This document shows, in pieces, positions 1-12,267 of a DNA stretch of 64,000 bases. Source of the stretch: Toxorhynchites rutilus septentrionalis (Eukaryota > Arthropoda > Insecta > Diptera > Culicidae). The number at the start of each line of letters is the position of its first letter. Within the stretch, counting starts at the first letter, position 1. The stretch is taken from contig NC_073746.1 of assembly GCF_029784135.1 (NCBI RefSeq), positions 116,682,035-116,746,034 of the forward strand, in the 5' to 3' direction. The translations under genes were made by a program, and so were the position numbers. The notes beneath the pieces were generated by a model that was not told the origin of the DNA, made no database searches, and worked only from the letters and a program-made list of their open reading frames with translations.

Positions 1-975
1 TATTGGATGGTAAGCGTTGAATATATTTGGTCGTTCATGAATTAATGATTAACATCAAATTGCTTCAAGCGAGTTGGTTCCCTCGTACGAGATGCACACG
101 TACACTTTGGCTAATTTCAATCTTTCGGGGTACTGGTCACATAATCGGACGATTTCCGATATTCCGTGGAACATTTACCTGAGCAAAAAAGATAATCTTT
201 CCATCAGTGTCGATTCTAATGTTGATGCTGCAAATAATAAATCGTACAAAATGGTTGTAATCGTTCCTCACAACGATATTCGGAAGACGATTCAAAAATT
301 GTTTATTCTTAATGGAGTATCCAGAGAGCATAGTATTGCATCGGTCTCATTACTTCAAAACGAGGAATTTATAAACTCAAGTGGAGAGCTCATACTGAAA
401 ATAGGTATCAGATCAACTAATATAGTCGTCGAAAATCAGGTTTTGAGAGCACAGAAACAAGAATTGAAACTGAAAATCGATGAACTAGAAAATCAGTTGT
501 CATCACCGGAACGAGATATCAATTGGTAAGTCGTAACGAAATAGAAAATACAACCGCCCTTACAAAAAAGTCTTTTTTTTTCAGCAAATTTTACATTATG
601 CACTACAATCTGAATTTCTCAAAGCAGTCGAAGAAACATCAAGTGGCACACCATTCGGCAAATCTTTTGGATCGCTCTAATCGACGCTGGTGTCTTCGAG
701 TGTATCCAATGGATGTCGCAAAGACAAACACGAATCTTAAGGCGTATATAGTGCTGCGCAAAGGCGCTCGCACGAAGTGTCGTTACTTTATTGAACTCAT
801 GCACGACAATCCCAGAAATAACGTGCTTCTTTGCGCGGAAAGTTTTTTCGAATCGTTGAATACTGGCTACGGATGGAATGCTTTTATAGATCGCAAAAAG
901 CTGCTGAGCGATGTTGGGTACTATCCGAATGGGGTACTGCGCTTTAGATTTGGTGTACATCCGATTAATAAGTGA
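1..975 (+). CDS. MATH/TRAF-fold domain protein, 3' part (5' end outside window)
   Basis: This is the downstream part of a spliced gene. A GTAAGC donor at 10 suggests an upstream exon ending at 9. The next exon begins about 70-74, because the frame is closed by a stop at 50, and runs to 525. A 59-nt intron with GTAAGT at 526 and a T-rich CAG ending at 584 leads to the last exon, 585-975, with TGA at 973. The frame stays open across both junctions. Two MATH-like modules are visible. The first ends with a beta-strand pattern around SGELILKIGIR. A short heptad-rich linker (QELKLKIDELENQL) follows. The second has WCLRVYP, a Y-x-I-E-L strand, GYGWNAFI and VLRFRFGV, which are typical MATH strand positions. 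MATH domains bind peptides in adaptor and ubiquitin-ligase proteins. No BTB or RING domain is visible in this part. If the upstream exon does not exist, the first ATG is at 92. The gene has no paralogue in the window. Confidence 0.6.
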
Positions 976-1024
976 TTGTTAGGCCAGATTGTCATTAGTT
1001 TCATCACCATTCATTCGCAGAGAA

Positions 1025-1030
1025 AATAAA
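1025..1030 (+). terminator. Polyadenylation signal AATAAA of the MATH-domain gene
   Basis: AATAAA lies 50 nt after the stop codon at 975, in the correct orientation. No further coding sequence follows up to the transposon at 1454. The 1031-1453 stretch holds no recognisable gene. Confidence 0.55.
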
Positions 1031-1453
1031 GTTGAACAGTTTATTGTTGGTTCTATTCAGAAATACTAATAAAATTGTTATGTATCAGTTGGTACAAAAT
1101 ACAGCATTCGGTTTAATGTTTTAGACTAAAATGTATCCGATTTTGTGACATTGAACCCTTCAACAAAACACAAATCAAATACTATGGGAGTTATTCCGAG
1201 CGTCAAGTCGGTATAAATGAAATTTTTCCTTCCAGAGTTACAAGACAATTCTCATCTAAATTTAAAGACGCGTCCACATTACGCCAATCGGCCTTGGCCG
1301 TCCGGTAAAGCCGACTAAATGTGGACGTACCGCCCGGGCTTGCCGACGTGCCGAAAACCGACTCGAATCAAACCGAACCCAACCCGAAACAAGTGGGTCC
1401 GGTTCGAGAAAGTCGAACCAAAACAAAACGAAGTAAATTAGCGTTGACGACAT

Positions 1454-2366
1454 AGGGCCCTATTCCAGAAAACGAGACGAGCAATTCGTCTCGGCTTCAG
1501 TCACTATCGAGACGAGCAAAATATCTTATTCCAGTACACGAGTTTCATTGAAATGTTTTATTTGGTAAACTGGAGAGACTTCAGTCAGTTTTTCTCGGTA
1601 TGATCAGTGATGTCAGATGAGAAGACATGTTTTTGTTTTGAGAAAAACAACAAACAGTTTTGAAATTGATCAATCGATACTCCTTTCTCAGTTCCAAAAT
1701 ATTAAAAAAAACATAACAAAAAGGAACAAGTTTCATATATCTTTTGGTTTTATTGATATTTTTCCTCGAGCATATGGTTTTATCACTCAGACGTTTTGTT
1801 ATTATGGATTTATTGGGGGCAATGTTTGTTCACCTAATCAACGATTTATCAAGAAAAGTTTCAAATCTATAAATATATACGTATTTCTGAAAAAAAAGAA
1901 GTTGTTTTGAATTACTCATTTTCGTTCATTATGTGAAGACCCTTTTCGTGCCATGTTCATATATTCAAAACAGTCATCTAGCATCCTTGGGTATGAGTTC
2001 AATGTTTACATTTGGTTGTGTTGTTTGGAAGAGGCGCACTTGAAAATCTGTAAAATCTAGCAATTACTGAACTGAGTTTGATGGTTGCAGTTGAAAACAT
2101 ACATTGCTTATGCAATAATAGTTTAGCCGTGAAACAATTTTTGAATATAAAGGCGGAGCAGAAGAATACCGATGCTTTCAATCAACAAGATGAACAAACA
2201 CATCAAACAAACTAGACGATTCGACTGATTCATCGACGAGCGCGGTCAAACGGTCGTCGAGCCAGACGAGCTACTCGTCTGTTTTTAGTCGAGCTCGGCT
2301 TCTGGAATATGAAAACAAACGAGACGAGCGCTCGTCTGCTCGTCTCGTTTACTGTAATAGGGCCCT
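1454..2366. mobile_element. Non-autonomous DNA transposon with GGGCCC terminal inverted repeats
   Basis: The left end AGGGCCCTATTCCAGAAAAC and the reverse complement of the right end AGGGCCCTATTACAGTAAAC match closely and continue inward as GAGACGAGC. The roughly 0.9 kb interior is AT-rich and has no transposase-like frame. CGAGACGAGC motifs recur near both ends, as subterminal repeats do in MITEs. A clear target duplication was not found, so the superfamily is left open. Confidence 0.6.
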
Positions 2367-2432
2367 TTGGTGAGAATATCTGGAAATTCATAGAAAATAT
2401 TTTAAATTAGGGTCAGAACAACGTACTTCTAA
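2367..2432 (+). repeat. Dispersed repeat, copy 1 (second copy at 29017-29083)
   Basis: The stretch containing GGTCAGAACAACGTACTTCT is about 90% identical by eye to 29017-29083. Here it abuts the GGGCCC element. At 29 kb it lies beside the Harbinger relic. It has no coding potential and looks like a fragment of an unidentified repeat. Confidence 0.5.
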
Positions 2433-2639
2433 CAGATGAAAAGTTTTCATTGCACCTGGTATTTTTTTTACTTAAGGCTGATTTAGACGATGCCAGTCAG
2501 CGCTCTAGTTGAAGTATCCAGTGAACAGAGAACAGACACTCTGTTCCTTGGTTTTTATTTATGAAAATTGAAATAAATTTTTCCAAATTTAAATTTTATT
2601 TGCTAGAATTAATCGTATCACTCATCTAACTTGAAATAT

Positions 2640-3252
2640 AAAAAATGCCCCCGACTTTCATATATTTGCAATACCGATTTCTTCCGGGCACCTTGGTTTT
2701 GATGTTTCTGTTAGGGAATACATTTCGGTAGGAACAAAAGTTCCCCCTACTTTCATGTATTTGAATTGTCGATTTCCCTCAGGCATCTTGGTTTTGATGT
2801 TTCTGTTAGGGAATACACTTCAGTAGGAATGAAAGTTCCCCCCCCCTACTTTCATGTATCTGTAGGAAATACATTTTGGTAGGAACAAAAGTTCCTCCTT
2901 CTTTCATGTATTTGCAATGTCGATTTCCCCTAGGCAGCTTGGTTTTGATGTCTCTGTTAGGGACCCGCCGCATCTGTCGCCAATTTCGACCAATCAGAAA
3001 AGGATATTTCCGTTAGGATAGGGGTTGAGATTTTTCAATTGTTCAATAGTTAGTTTCATGACATATATTATTTTTTCAATATAAAAAATTGTTATGGAGT
3101 GCCGAAATCGATTGACGCAAAAATTTCATCAATCCATCATGAAATGACTGAGCAACAAGCGTTTGAAATTGGACAATTTTCACGATGTGCTTTTTTCGAT
3201 TTTCAATTCGTACCCCAATATGTTCCCGAAAGACGTAATCCTACGTCAAAAA
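2640..3252. repeat. CGTAGTC-family segment: tandem array plus right end
   Basis: About 100-bp units are repeated three to four times between 2650 and 2965. Each carries CCGATTTC, GGTTTTGATGT and CTGTTAGGGA blocks. A CCAAT-containing stretch at about 2988 (ACCAATCAGAAA) follows, and the segment ends at GACGTAATCCTACGTC (3233-3248). The same order (array, CCAAT stretch, CGTAGTC end) occurs at 56.4-57.2 kb, and partly at 13.5-13.8 kb. The left end is missing, and the segment runs directly into the truncated TTAA element. Confidence 0.55.
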
Positions 3253-4102
3253 ACAATTCAATACTAAAGTAAAATGTATGAACGATATGTTCCGATGAAC
3301 AATTGCAAATATAAATATATATAGAAGGTGCATTTGCATATGCATTAGAATTCTGATTATATGCAAGCGTAACATGAGCAAATTTATAACACATGCGAAT
3401 TGGAGCTCTTTTGGTATTAACAAGTTCTTCCGCATAGTAATTTGATGTTGATAGTTCCTTAATATTTTCCTCCGTTGATCGTATTGTTTTCACATATTCA
3501 CGTTGGAGAGCCTTAACCTTTCTCTTCGTTGGCCGAGGCATTTTGATGGAATGTAATACTTTTCCGTTTACTGTTTTTGAAAGGATAGGCAGCCGTGGCA
3601 GTGTTCCGAGCTCTGCAATACAATTTGCTTAACCAATGTTAAAGTTGCTAAAACTTACATTATAGAAACGTAAAATTGATAATTGTATTGATATCAACAT
3701 AATTTTATTCTATTGATTTTCATGACATGAAACGCTATGACTCAGGAAGAACATTTTATTGGGTGGTTTTTATAGCAGTTTCGATGATGTTGTCTGGCAT
3801 CAGTGTCGGGAAAATAACGATGCTTTCGCCAATACAAACAAAACCATTGTTGAAAATTGAAAAATGAAAATTTAACTTTCAGAGCACTAGATCGAGTTTT
3901 CCGACTATACAGTGCGACAGCAGATGAAAATTTAATATCTTGTGAGTAATCGATTAGAGTTTGATTGATATTACTTGAAGGGAAGTGTGTGAAAACGATC
4001 ATTTTCTTCACACTGTTTCGCAAAATTATTGATTTTCGGGCGAGGGGTGGGGAAGGGAGATGAAAGAAATGAGCGCCATTGTGGCAAGCTTCCACTTTCA
4101 CC
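3253..4102 (-). mobile_element. TTAA-flanked element, left inverted copy (truncated)
   Basis: This copy is the reverse complement of the intact neighbour at 4107-5128 and starts at the shared TTAA (4103-4106). Both contain the same small open frame, here 3541-3203 on the minus strand, beginning MPRPTKRKVKALQREYV. The distal end is missing because the CGTAGTC segment abuts it near 3250. The encoded peptide matches no family I recognise, and its last residues run into foreign sequence. Confidence 0.6.
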
Positions 4103-4106
4103 TTAA

Positions 4107-5128
4107 GGTGAAGGTGGAAGCTAGCCACAAATGGCTGCCACAATGGCGCTCATTTCTTTCATCTCCCTTCCCCACCACTCGCCCGAAAATCAATGATCGT
4201 TTTCACACACTTCCCTTCAAGTAATATCAACCAAACTCTAATCGATTACTCACAAGATATTAAATTTTCATCTGCTGTCGCACTGTATAGAGAAAAACGT
4301 CGGAAAACTCGAGCAAGTGCTCTGAAAGTTAAATTTTCTTTTTTCAATCTTCGGCAATGGTTTTGTTTCTATTGGTGAAAGCATCGTTATTTTTTCGACA
4401 CTAATGCCAGACAACATAATAGGAACAGCTATCAAAACCACTCAATAAAATATTATTCGTGAGTCATAGCGTTTCATGTCATAAAAATCAATAGAATAAA
4501 ATTGTGTTGATATCAATACAATCATTGTTTTTACGTTTAATGGGTCTATAATGTAAGTTTTAGCGACTTTAACATTGGGTAAGAAAATTGTATTGCAGAG
4601 CTCGGAACACTGCCACGACTGCCTATGCTTTCAAAAACAATAAACAGAAAAACATTACATTCAATCAAAATGTCTCGGCCAACGAAGAGAAGGGTTAAGG
4701 CTCTCCAACGTGAATATGTGGAAACAATACGACCAACGAAGGAAAATATTAATGAATTATCAGCATCGAGTTACTATGCGGAAGAACTAGTTAATATCAA
4801 AAGAGCCCCATTTCGCATGTGTTATGAATTTGTTCAGGTTACGCTCGCGTATAATCAGAATTTTACTTCCTACGCAAATGCACCTTCTATATATATTTAT
4901 GTATGCAATTGTTCATCGGAACATTTTGTTCATACATCTAACTTCAGTATTGAATTGTTATTTTTTTTTCAAATGTATTCAAAGACTCGTATCAATGAAG
5001 CACCACACAGTCTGATAAGTGAATTGATCTGTTTAAGTGTGCTTTGCTCTTCTCTCACAAACACTATTACCCCATTTTTACACGTGGGTTTACCTATACT
5101 ACTACAATGGCTAGCTTCCACCTTCACC
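4107..5128 (+). mobile_element. TTAA-flanked non-autonomous DNA transposon (piggyBac-type target site)
   Basis: The left end GGTGAAGGTGGAAGCTAGCC is mirrored by GGCTAGCTTCCACCTTCACC at the right end, and TTAA flanks both (4103-4106 and 5129-5132). TTAA duplication is the hallmark of piggyBac-like transposition. No DDD transposase is present. A frame at 4625-5182 (ATG at 4670) encodes MSRPTKRRVKALQREYV followed by degenerate, poly-Y/I sequence, and extends past the element end. It is probably not a functional gene. The inverted sister copy lies immediately to the left. Confidence 0.65.
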
Positions 5129-5185
5129 TTAAATAAAAAAAAATTCTGCGGGATGAAGTCGGGTCAGCTATTTGCGATATAAATA

Positions 5186-5620
5186 CAGTAAACATTCACT
5201 AACTGGGCGAAAAGGGAAGACCACTTATCGACATTCGCGTTTTAACTGGTCCGGCATGTTAAACGTCAAATAAAATCGAGGGAAACTTCAATGAATTGTT
5301 TGATTCGCATTGCTCCTGTAATTGGATAAACAAAAGGATTCCAATGGAAGTTTCGCATTGAGTGCGACAACAGGTATGACATATGATTTGAGAAAATTAT
5401 TTTTCTGTAGTTTAATCAATGTTTTTGTCGTTCGAAAATAATGTCTATTTTCATAACATTTAAAATTACATTCGAATGCCCCTCACAGCAAATCTTTCAT
5501 TTGAATATGGCGTCGATTGTTTACGAAATTCTGCTTTTCAACTGGTCCAAAGACCAGTTAACGTTCGCCCAGTTAAACAGCAGACCAGTTAAACCAGGAC
5601 CAGTTAGCGAACGATTACTG
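5186..5620. mobile_element. pogo-like MITE, 435 bp
   Basis: The termini CAGTAAACATTCACTAACTG and CAGTAATCGTTCGCTAACTG (right end, reverse complemented) form an inverted repeat flanked by TA on both sides (5184-5185, 5621-5622). CAGT ends, a TA target and internal AACTGG/CCAGTTAA repeats fit pogo/Tigger MITEs. There is no transposase frame. The following stretch 5623-6268 has no recognisable gene and includes the 3' flank of MON1. Confidence 0.7.
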
Positions 5621-6268
5621 TAATTATAAAATTTTCAATAGTTAACCTGTTAAAATATCGTTCAAATGAGGGCATTTGTGCAGTCATAGTATTTGGGGTC
5701 ATAGCGGCTTATCTTGCTTGCAAAAAATATCTTAACGTGATCCAACGTCAACACGTCAATTATGCGATCATGTTTCGTACCCAACCTTCACCTTTTTCTG
5801 AGGAGCAATAAAAACACCATTTTACTATTCTTAAGAATCGAAACATTTTTTTTTACTTTTGAAATCTTACTTTTCTTGCCATTCTATTTGTTATACAATA
5901 CTTAACTATATTTCAAATTCTTAATTCGCGAAAATCCACAGTTATCAATGTAACATCTATGTACAGTGGAACATATTTACCATCAACCGCACTGAGTCCA
6001 TCGCCCAGAGCACTCGTACGTCATCGTTAGCTTTTAGCCTTATCAGTGTTAACCATCGTCGTGCGACAGAGCAGCCAGTCTCTGTCATCAATAAATAACT
6101 GTTCAAGGTCCGTTATCTTAACTTCTTAATCCAGTCAATAAAAATTTGTTTTCAACGAACTTCTTCAAACCCTTACAGCTTTTCCCCGTTTCAATCCGAT
6201 TCGCCCCTACCGTTCGGATGAACGGAGAATGAAAAGGATGGAAACGCGGGGAAAAAGCAGGACATGTT

Positions 6269-8117
6269 CTAGAACGTCGGAGCGGACAGGATGAATAAAT
6301 TGTTTTCTTCCTTTTTGATCCACTTCAGCAGCTTGTTCACCAGATTTATCACGTCGTTCCGATGCACGGTTGGTTCGAAGGTGGCAAACAGTTCATAAGC
6401 TTGGGTAACCTGTAATAATGATTGCGTGTAAGTTTCGTTTCGGGGGATATACACGCACTGGAGTTCGCCATACCCATGCCAGCAAGATCTCCTTCTCCTG
6501 CATTTGATAGATAAGTTTCACGGGCCGGCCCGAGTTGTGTATCCGATGGTGCAGCTCGAAATACATGCCTTCCAGTCGTTTGAATTGGCCAATGCTCGAG
6601 TATGGCATTGTCAGCTCGGAACATAACAGCTGCGCATTCGATTTGCTTTTGTAAATGAAATGTCGAATTTCTGGTATGCCAATGTTTTGCAGTTTGATAC
6701 CCCTACTGTTCATCGCATCGTTAATTGCTTCCAAGCAGTTGGATCGACGAAGTTTCTGAAAAAAAAACCAAAAGAAATATCTATCAATCTTCCGATCAGT
6801 GAAATGCACCTTCATCATATTACATCAGTTATTTTCCGTTTCGCCTCAGACAGTACAAAAAACACGTCTCTCTCAATGGACAGAAGTAACAGACAAGCTT
6901 GGCAGTCGTCCGCTAAATAGGACACGTGGGCATGCAGGAAACCACTGGAGTCAAACTTGGGCAGACAAATGGGTGTCCAGCTTTCGGCCGATTTGAAGCT
7001 CTCCGAACATTCGATTAGATTGAACAGTATTCGCAAGTCAGCCGGATGAATGAAGTATTTCTTCATTCTAACCAGCGCAATCAGTTTGTTGTTTGCGATT
7101 AATACTGCGAACACAAGATTCTTAATTTTGGAGCAGTTAGACTGGATGGCTCCGATGATGGTGTCCCGCACGCTGGATTGCATCGGCAGTATCCGCACGG
7201 AATGTGTCATGAAGCTGAAAGGATTGTTCGACACCAGCCGATGATCGCACTTGTCGTTGACAAGCAGATGATCAATAAGTCTTTCGCTTCCAGCCAGTAA
7301 ACGTCGCAGGTCAAAGTTCTTTCGTTTCTCGAAGGTCTTCTGTACATGCACTAAAGTGAGTGTCGATAGAATTTGGTTGTAAACATCGCTGAAAAAAGGA
7401 ATTAACTCAAGCTCAAATTCAGATTAGCGTAAACATTTATCACACTCACGTCAACTGAAGCTGAATCTGTTGCACGCTGTGATTCGTCCTCGAAATTGCC
7501 ACCATTATCAAGGGCGATTTCACAAGAAATACAAACTTTACGCCCATTGCATGAATCGATTTGATCGAGTCATTATTGCTCTGCACAAAACTAACCAATG
7601 CCTGCATCACTCCAAAAAGTGTGGCAAGCTTGTCCTCATTCCCGTGCATCGAATAGATCGGTTTTCCCGCCGAGCTGAGAATAAAAACATGTCTCTTTTT
7701 CTTCAGGAAGTTTGGATCGTGCAGATAATCTTCCGATTCGTTGCTTTCATCGCCACCCGGCGGACTAGTGCCGACCGTTGTGCCTTCCTCAGCCAAACTA
7801 GTGCAAGATGCCGTCAAATCTCTGCTCTTGGCACTGCTGAACGAGCTGGACTTGCTCATCGCCCCATCGCTGTCCTTATCGACGTTCAGTCCATCTTGAA
7901 TTTTCGTAATGTTTCCACTTGTCGTTTCATCAACCGATTTCTTGCCATCACTAACCACATCTACCCCGTTTGGGTCACCGCTTCCTTCCACCAGGCTCGT
8001 GCTAATTTCTTGGGAAAATTCTTCGATCGAATCGGTTGTGATTAGCATACTCTCCTGGCAACTTCCCGGCTCGCACTGCTCCGCCTCGCCAATGTCGGGC
8101 CGCTGTGATTCGCTCAT
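6269..8117 (-). CDS. Mon1: MON1 / SAND-family vacuolar fusion protein, complete
   Basis: Mon1 pairs with Ccz1 as the guanine-nucleotide exchange factor that loads Rab7 on late endosomes, driving Rab5-to-Rab7 conversion, lysosome fusion and autophagosome maturation. Coding exons on the minus strand are 8117-7450, 7388-6824, 6755-6474 and 6409-6269. All junctions are GT-AG and keep phase, giving 551 aa, close to animal MON1 length. The N-terminal 150 residues are acidic and Ser-rich, probably disordered. The conserved part starts at KKRHVFILSSAGKPIYSMHG (first longin domain). It continues with LVRMKKYFIHPADLRILFNL, SESFKSAESWTPICLPKFDS and SGFLHAHVSYL. The C-terminus is NKLLKWIKKEENNLFILSAP. 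The start is MSESQRPD; upstream codons in this frame have no ATG. No damage is seen. The introns are 61, 68 and 64 nt. Confidence 0.95.
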
Positions 8118-8528
8118 GTTTATCGCTGTTTCCTTCGGGTTGTATCTACCGGGCAAAAACTGTAACTCTCACAACATACATGCAGTTCAAGGATTTTTCA
8201 CCCATTAATCGGATTTAGTTGTGAAATGCGTTGCCCGTCATCTGTTATATGTTGTGACAAGATAGAGGAGAAAAATTCGAACAAATCGAGATGTAAATAA
8301 TCGCTTATCAAGTTGTAGGTGGTGTCAATCGAAAACAACTGGTATTGTTTGACAGCTCTTGCATAGGGGGTGATCCGTGAACTTTGGGTTACAAAATACC
8401 ACAGATAATCATCAGGTACGTCAGATATTTGTGGTAGGTTTCCGTCAATTGTGAATCTGTGATTTTTTTTCTGTAAAATACATACCATAGAGAGGGCTAA
8501 TTCTATAGGTGCTGGGAGAACTACACAA

Positions 8529-8655
8529 AAAAGGGGCTGTCCACATACCACGTGGACAGAACAAGCACGATTTTGGACTCCCCCCTCCCCCTCCGTGGAC
8601 AAGCGTGGACATTTTCATACACCTCCCCCTGTTGTCCACGTGGACATTTTTCTTT
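8529..8655. mobile_element. Short palindromic MITE with GTCCACGTGGAC motifs
   Basis: GGGCTGTCCACATACCACGTGGACAG-like sequence on the left is mirrored by GTCCACGTGGACA at 8634-8646, around a C-rich spacer. This short GTCCACGTGGAC element type is common in insect genomes. There is no coding capacity. Upstream, 8118-8528 is 5' flank of MON1 with nothing else recognisable. Confidence 0.4.
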
Positions 8656-11600
8656 ATCTTATTAGAATAATTCAGGAAATAACTGAATTGCGCATAAATT
8701 AAATTTTAGTTCCATTTATTTCCATTCCATAAGTTTATCTTGTTTGAAATTTTACTTGCTGAACCCTGCCACGTTTGCTGTGGCTCATCTTTCTATCATC
8801 TTCGAAGATATAAAGGCTATCTGGTTTGTCAACACGGAAACGCGCAATATTCAGTTGAACAATCCGCATCCGAATATAAATTAGAAAATTCCATGGATTG
8901 ATTTTGAGCAGAGCCAATCGAATAAAAATAAATGGATTTAAAATCATTATCAGATACAATTTAAGTTCACGATTTTTCAACACATGCAAAGAATTTACAT
9001 ACTCAATACTAGAAAGTTAATTTCCTTTCACAACTTTATTTCAGAAGTGTGCTTATTTCATCTGGAAATCTTAAAGCTTCTTGAGGCGTTGGCAGTAGCA
9101 ACAACAATTTTTGAAGTGGCTAGTATGTTGTGTTATAATATGAGCTCCATTAGAGCTCGAGTTTTTGAAGCGCACAAGAACGAATAGAACAGTTTTATAT
9201 ACACAGATTTTTTTCTATCAATTAAAAAAAAAATTCAAAAAAAGAAAAGATAAAGTAGGAGGCATGGATTGATATCTATAGATCTTCATTTGACAAAGGA
9301 TTGAGAAGAAAACGGTCGACATTTTTCAGCGATTTCGGAACGCTTGTATCTTCGATATAAATGATGACATTAAGATAAAAAATACAGCATTTTCAAGCTA
9401 CAAATTTCTAGTGTGTGATGCGTATATGTGTTGTAGACAAAATATATTGCAATAAAAAAAATGTTTTAGGTTTGTTTTCAAAGTTTCTCTAGATTTTTAA
9501 AATACATTCTTAAAAGCAATCCAATCAACATGATTATTTCGCTTCCATTTGATTCATAGAGAGTTTCAGTAGACCCATTTACTATAGAGGTATTCTTTAT
9601 CGAATGAAAAATTATCCTTTGATTTCGAATTAAGAATATTTCATGAAAAAATAAACGCACAGCAAATCGATGGTCAAATCTACTCATCGCAATCTTGGAA
9701 ATATTTAATACATGGTTCAGTTGTTGCTTTGACGAATGCATTATTTTATAACAGTGTTACAGCGTTTCAAAGATCACTCAAAATTTTCGTTGTCACATTT
9801 TGCTCCTCTATTTTTTGTCGAGTGTAGTTCTTTGCCTACTTCGGAATAGGATCGCCACAGGAAATGTCGGTTCATTTACAAAATCATTTCACTTTTAGTC
9901 ATCAGCGCAATAAAAACCTTTTCCGCAATAGTTCGTGGAATTTTCAAAGGGTATCGGGGTAATACCTTATTAAAAATATTTTCAATGTCTATATATTTTT
10001 TTCAACTGGTTATTAAACATTCTGCATTGAGTGTCTAGATAGCTTCCAAAATGCTCGTGGGGATAAAACATCAATAAAAACTCACGACTCAATTATTTTT
10101 TACTAACCTTGCACGAAAAGTTATTTGTATTGCTCTTTAGTTTTCCTCTGCTTGAATCCTTATCAAAACGTCACTAACGTCACAGTTTTCCAGAGAGCAA
10201 TTCAACACCAAATTAATCCTCCGCTGCCCCGATCCTCCCCATTTTATTAAAATTTTGTTCATTTTTTCCAAAAATAGCTTTGAAGTCTGTTGCCCGATTG
10301 AAACTTTTTTTTTGAGCAATCTATTAACCTTCTATTATTTTTTTTATAAATGTTTGAACTATTGAGAAAGAAGCTATTATATCTGTTTAAAATATTGTTA
10401 CATATATATAGGTTATTAGGTAGCTGATCCAGAATATTTTAGGAGATAGAGGATCATAAAAAGTCTTCCACGCCTATGATCAAATCTTAACTACGAAAGA
10501 ATTATTGAACTTTTCCTTGCGACCGGTTTTTTGCCTTAAACTGACTTTAATTCAAAAAGTGCGCTATTTTGCACGATTAAATTCCTTTCATTTGAGGAAA
10601 TTTTGCATAAAATTCTGTTGTGAACACATTTAAATTAGTGGAAGACAACAAGAAATTAATTAAAAACACAAAATTTGAAGTTTTTTCATTACATATAAAA
10701 GTTTATTCTGGGTTCCATTTATTTGGAAGATTTACAACTGCATCCTGTGCAAAATTTTCTTATCTTTCAAATGAACAGTATAATTATTCTAAGGAGCGTA
10801 CTTTCTAAATTAGAGTCAGTTCAAGACATAAAATTAGACTTAAGAAAAGTTCAACAATGTCCTAGTTGAGAATTGACCACATGCGTAGGATTTTTTCATC
10901 AAATATGATCCTCCATCACCTCCTGAAATATTCTATAATTTATCAGAACACTGGCTCAATTGTTTTAAGTTGACGACTAGGTGATGCATAGACAATATCA
11001 TGCAAATGTAAATATTGATTCCTAGAAGAAATCAATGGAATGAAAATACTTTGGAAAAATGATTTTACACTAATTCTGTATGAAAACCTATACAGCCATT
11101 ATTATCATATACTGTTCTCGAGGTATAACAAAATGTATAGAAAATTATATTTGATGAAAAATCATTTTACGCATATCATGGGATCTCAACCATTATGGAA
11201 TCGTTTATTGTTTATGGTTTTGGCTATGAGGGCTATGCATACCCCGTAACTATAAAAGTTCGATCATAGGAAAGAGTTATGCAAATGAAGTGAGAAACAC
11301 TAACACAGCGCGACGATGAAAGCCGCTCGCTTGATGAGCTTGAGCATGATTGGACTGTACACTTCGTAGTTGCTCTCTGGATTGATCTGAATCAGTGAAA
11401 TTGCACAAAACACACACCGAATGACACTTGGGAGTAGCAAATAATTCTCATTGTGTAAGTTTCGGTGAATCGAGCTTTAATAAGTCAATAACGACGCCAG
11501 CCACGTCCTTACAGTCACCAGGGGAAGGGAAGGAATGTTAGTATGATATTCGCCGCCCAAAGGCCAAAGGGTCGCCTCTATAGCGTGGTTCCCTAACGTT

Positions 11601-11842
11601 TATCAAGGAAGGAATAGTTGTTAGTGGGGGGAGGTAAGAATCAGGATTCACTGTGGTTAATAATGTGATGAGGAGTTTATCCATTTCCTTCTTTCCATAA
11701 TAACCATAATTCCATAATTTCCATTACAACCATCCTCCTTAGGGGCTTTGGACCCTCTGCTCTGGTTCTCAATAGTTTGAGGTTCTTTTTCGGACATGTT
11801 ACAATAGAGATCCGTCATTCGTAGCCGGAGTTAAAAAAAGAC
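8656..11842. other. Gene-free AT-rich stretch
   Basis: I see no recognisable gene. The open frames here are short, lysine/asparagine/phenylalanine-rich and without family resemblance. A GC-richer block at 11460-11760, containing GCCGCCCAAAGGCCAAAGGG, looks like part of a dispersed repeat, but I cannot assign it. Confidence 0.5.
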
Positions 11843-12251
11843 GGGTGGGTAATGTCGGGGACATAACCGGAGTGACGTAGGACTATACAAAGGGGACAGC
11901 TTTTGTTAAATATATATTTTAAATATATTGTTTTATTTTTTTCTCACTATCTTTTAGTTGATTTTTGATTTTATTTCTGAAACCTTTGTACTTATCAACG
12001 CCGGGCAACTTTTGGAGTATGCACATATCGTACAATCAAAATGATGGCTGTGATAGGGAATGCATAGGTGGTCATCAGCGCGCGTTTTGTACTCTAGCGG
12101 TACACACTCACAGGATAGAGACAAATCGACAGACTCAGCCAAAGGGGCGAGTCCAACGAGACGAACGAATGAGCGTTAAAAGGGAGCGATGGCAAAAAAA
12201 TACATTCATTACGATTTTTTCGCTCGTTGGATTCACATGCAGGCTAAAAAG

Positions 12252-12267
12252 GGTCCTTTTCAGGATC
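12252..12267 (+). terminator. Histone-type 3' stem-loop relic (+ strand)
   Basis: GGTCCTTTTCAGGATC forms a 6-bp stem with a TTTC loop. There is one G-T wobble. An A-rich 5' flank and ACAAAA 3' flank match the replication-dependent histone mRNA processing signal. The coding sequence upstream (about 11950-12240) is too degraded to say which histone it was. Confidence 0.6.

Noticed and set aside
2650..2965. CRISPR array
   Set aside because: The units are about 100-bp tandem repeats without spacer structure, in a eukaryotic genome.
7470..8045. 191-codon plus-strand frame
   Set aside because: It is antisense shadow of MON1 exon 1.
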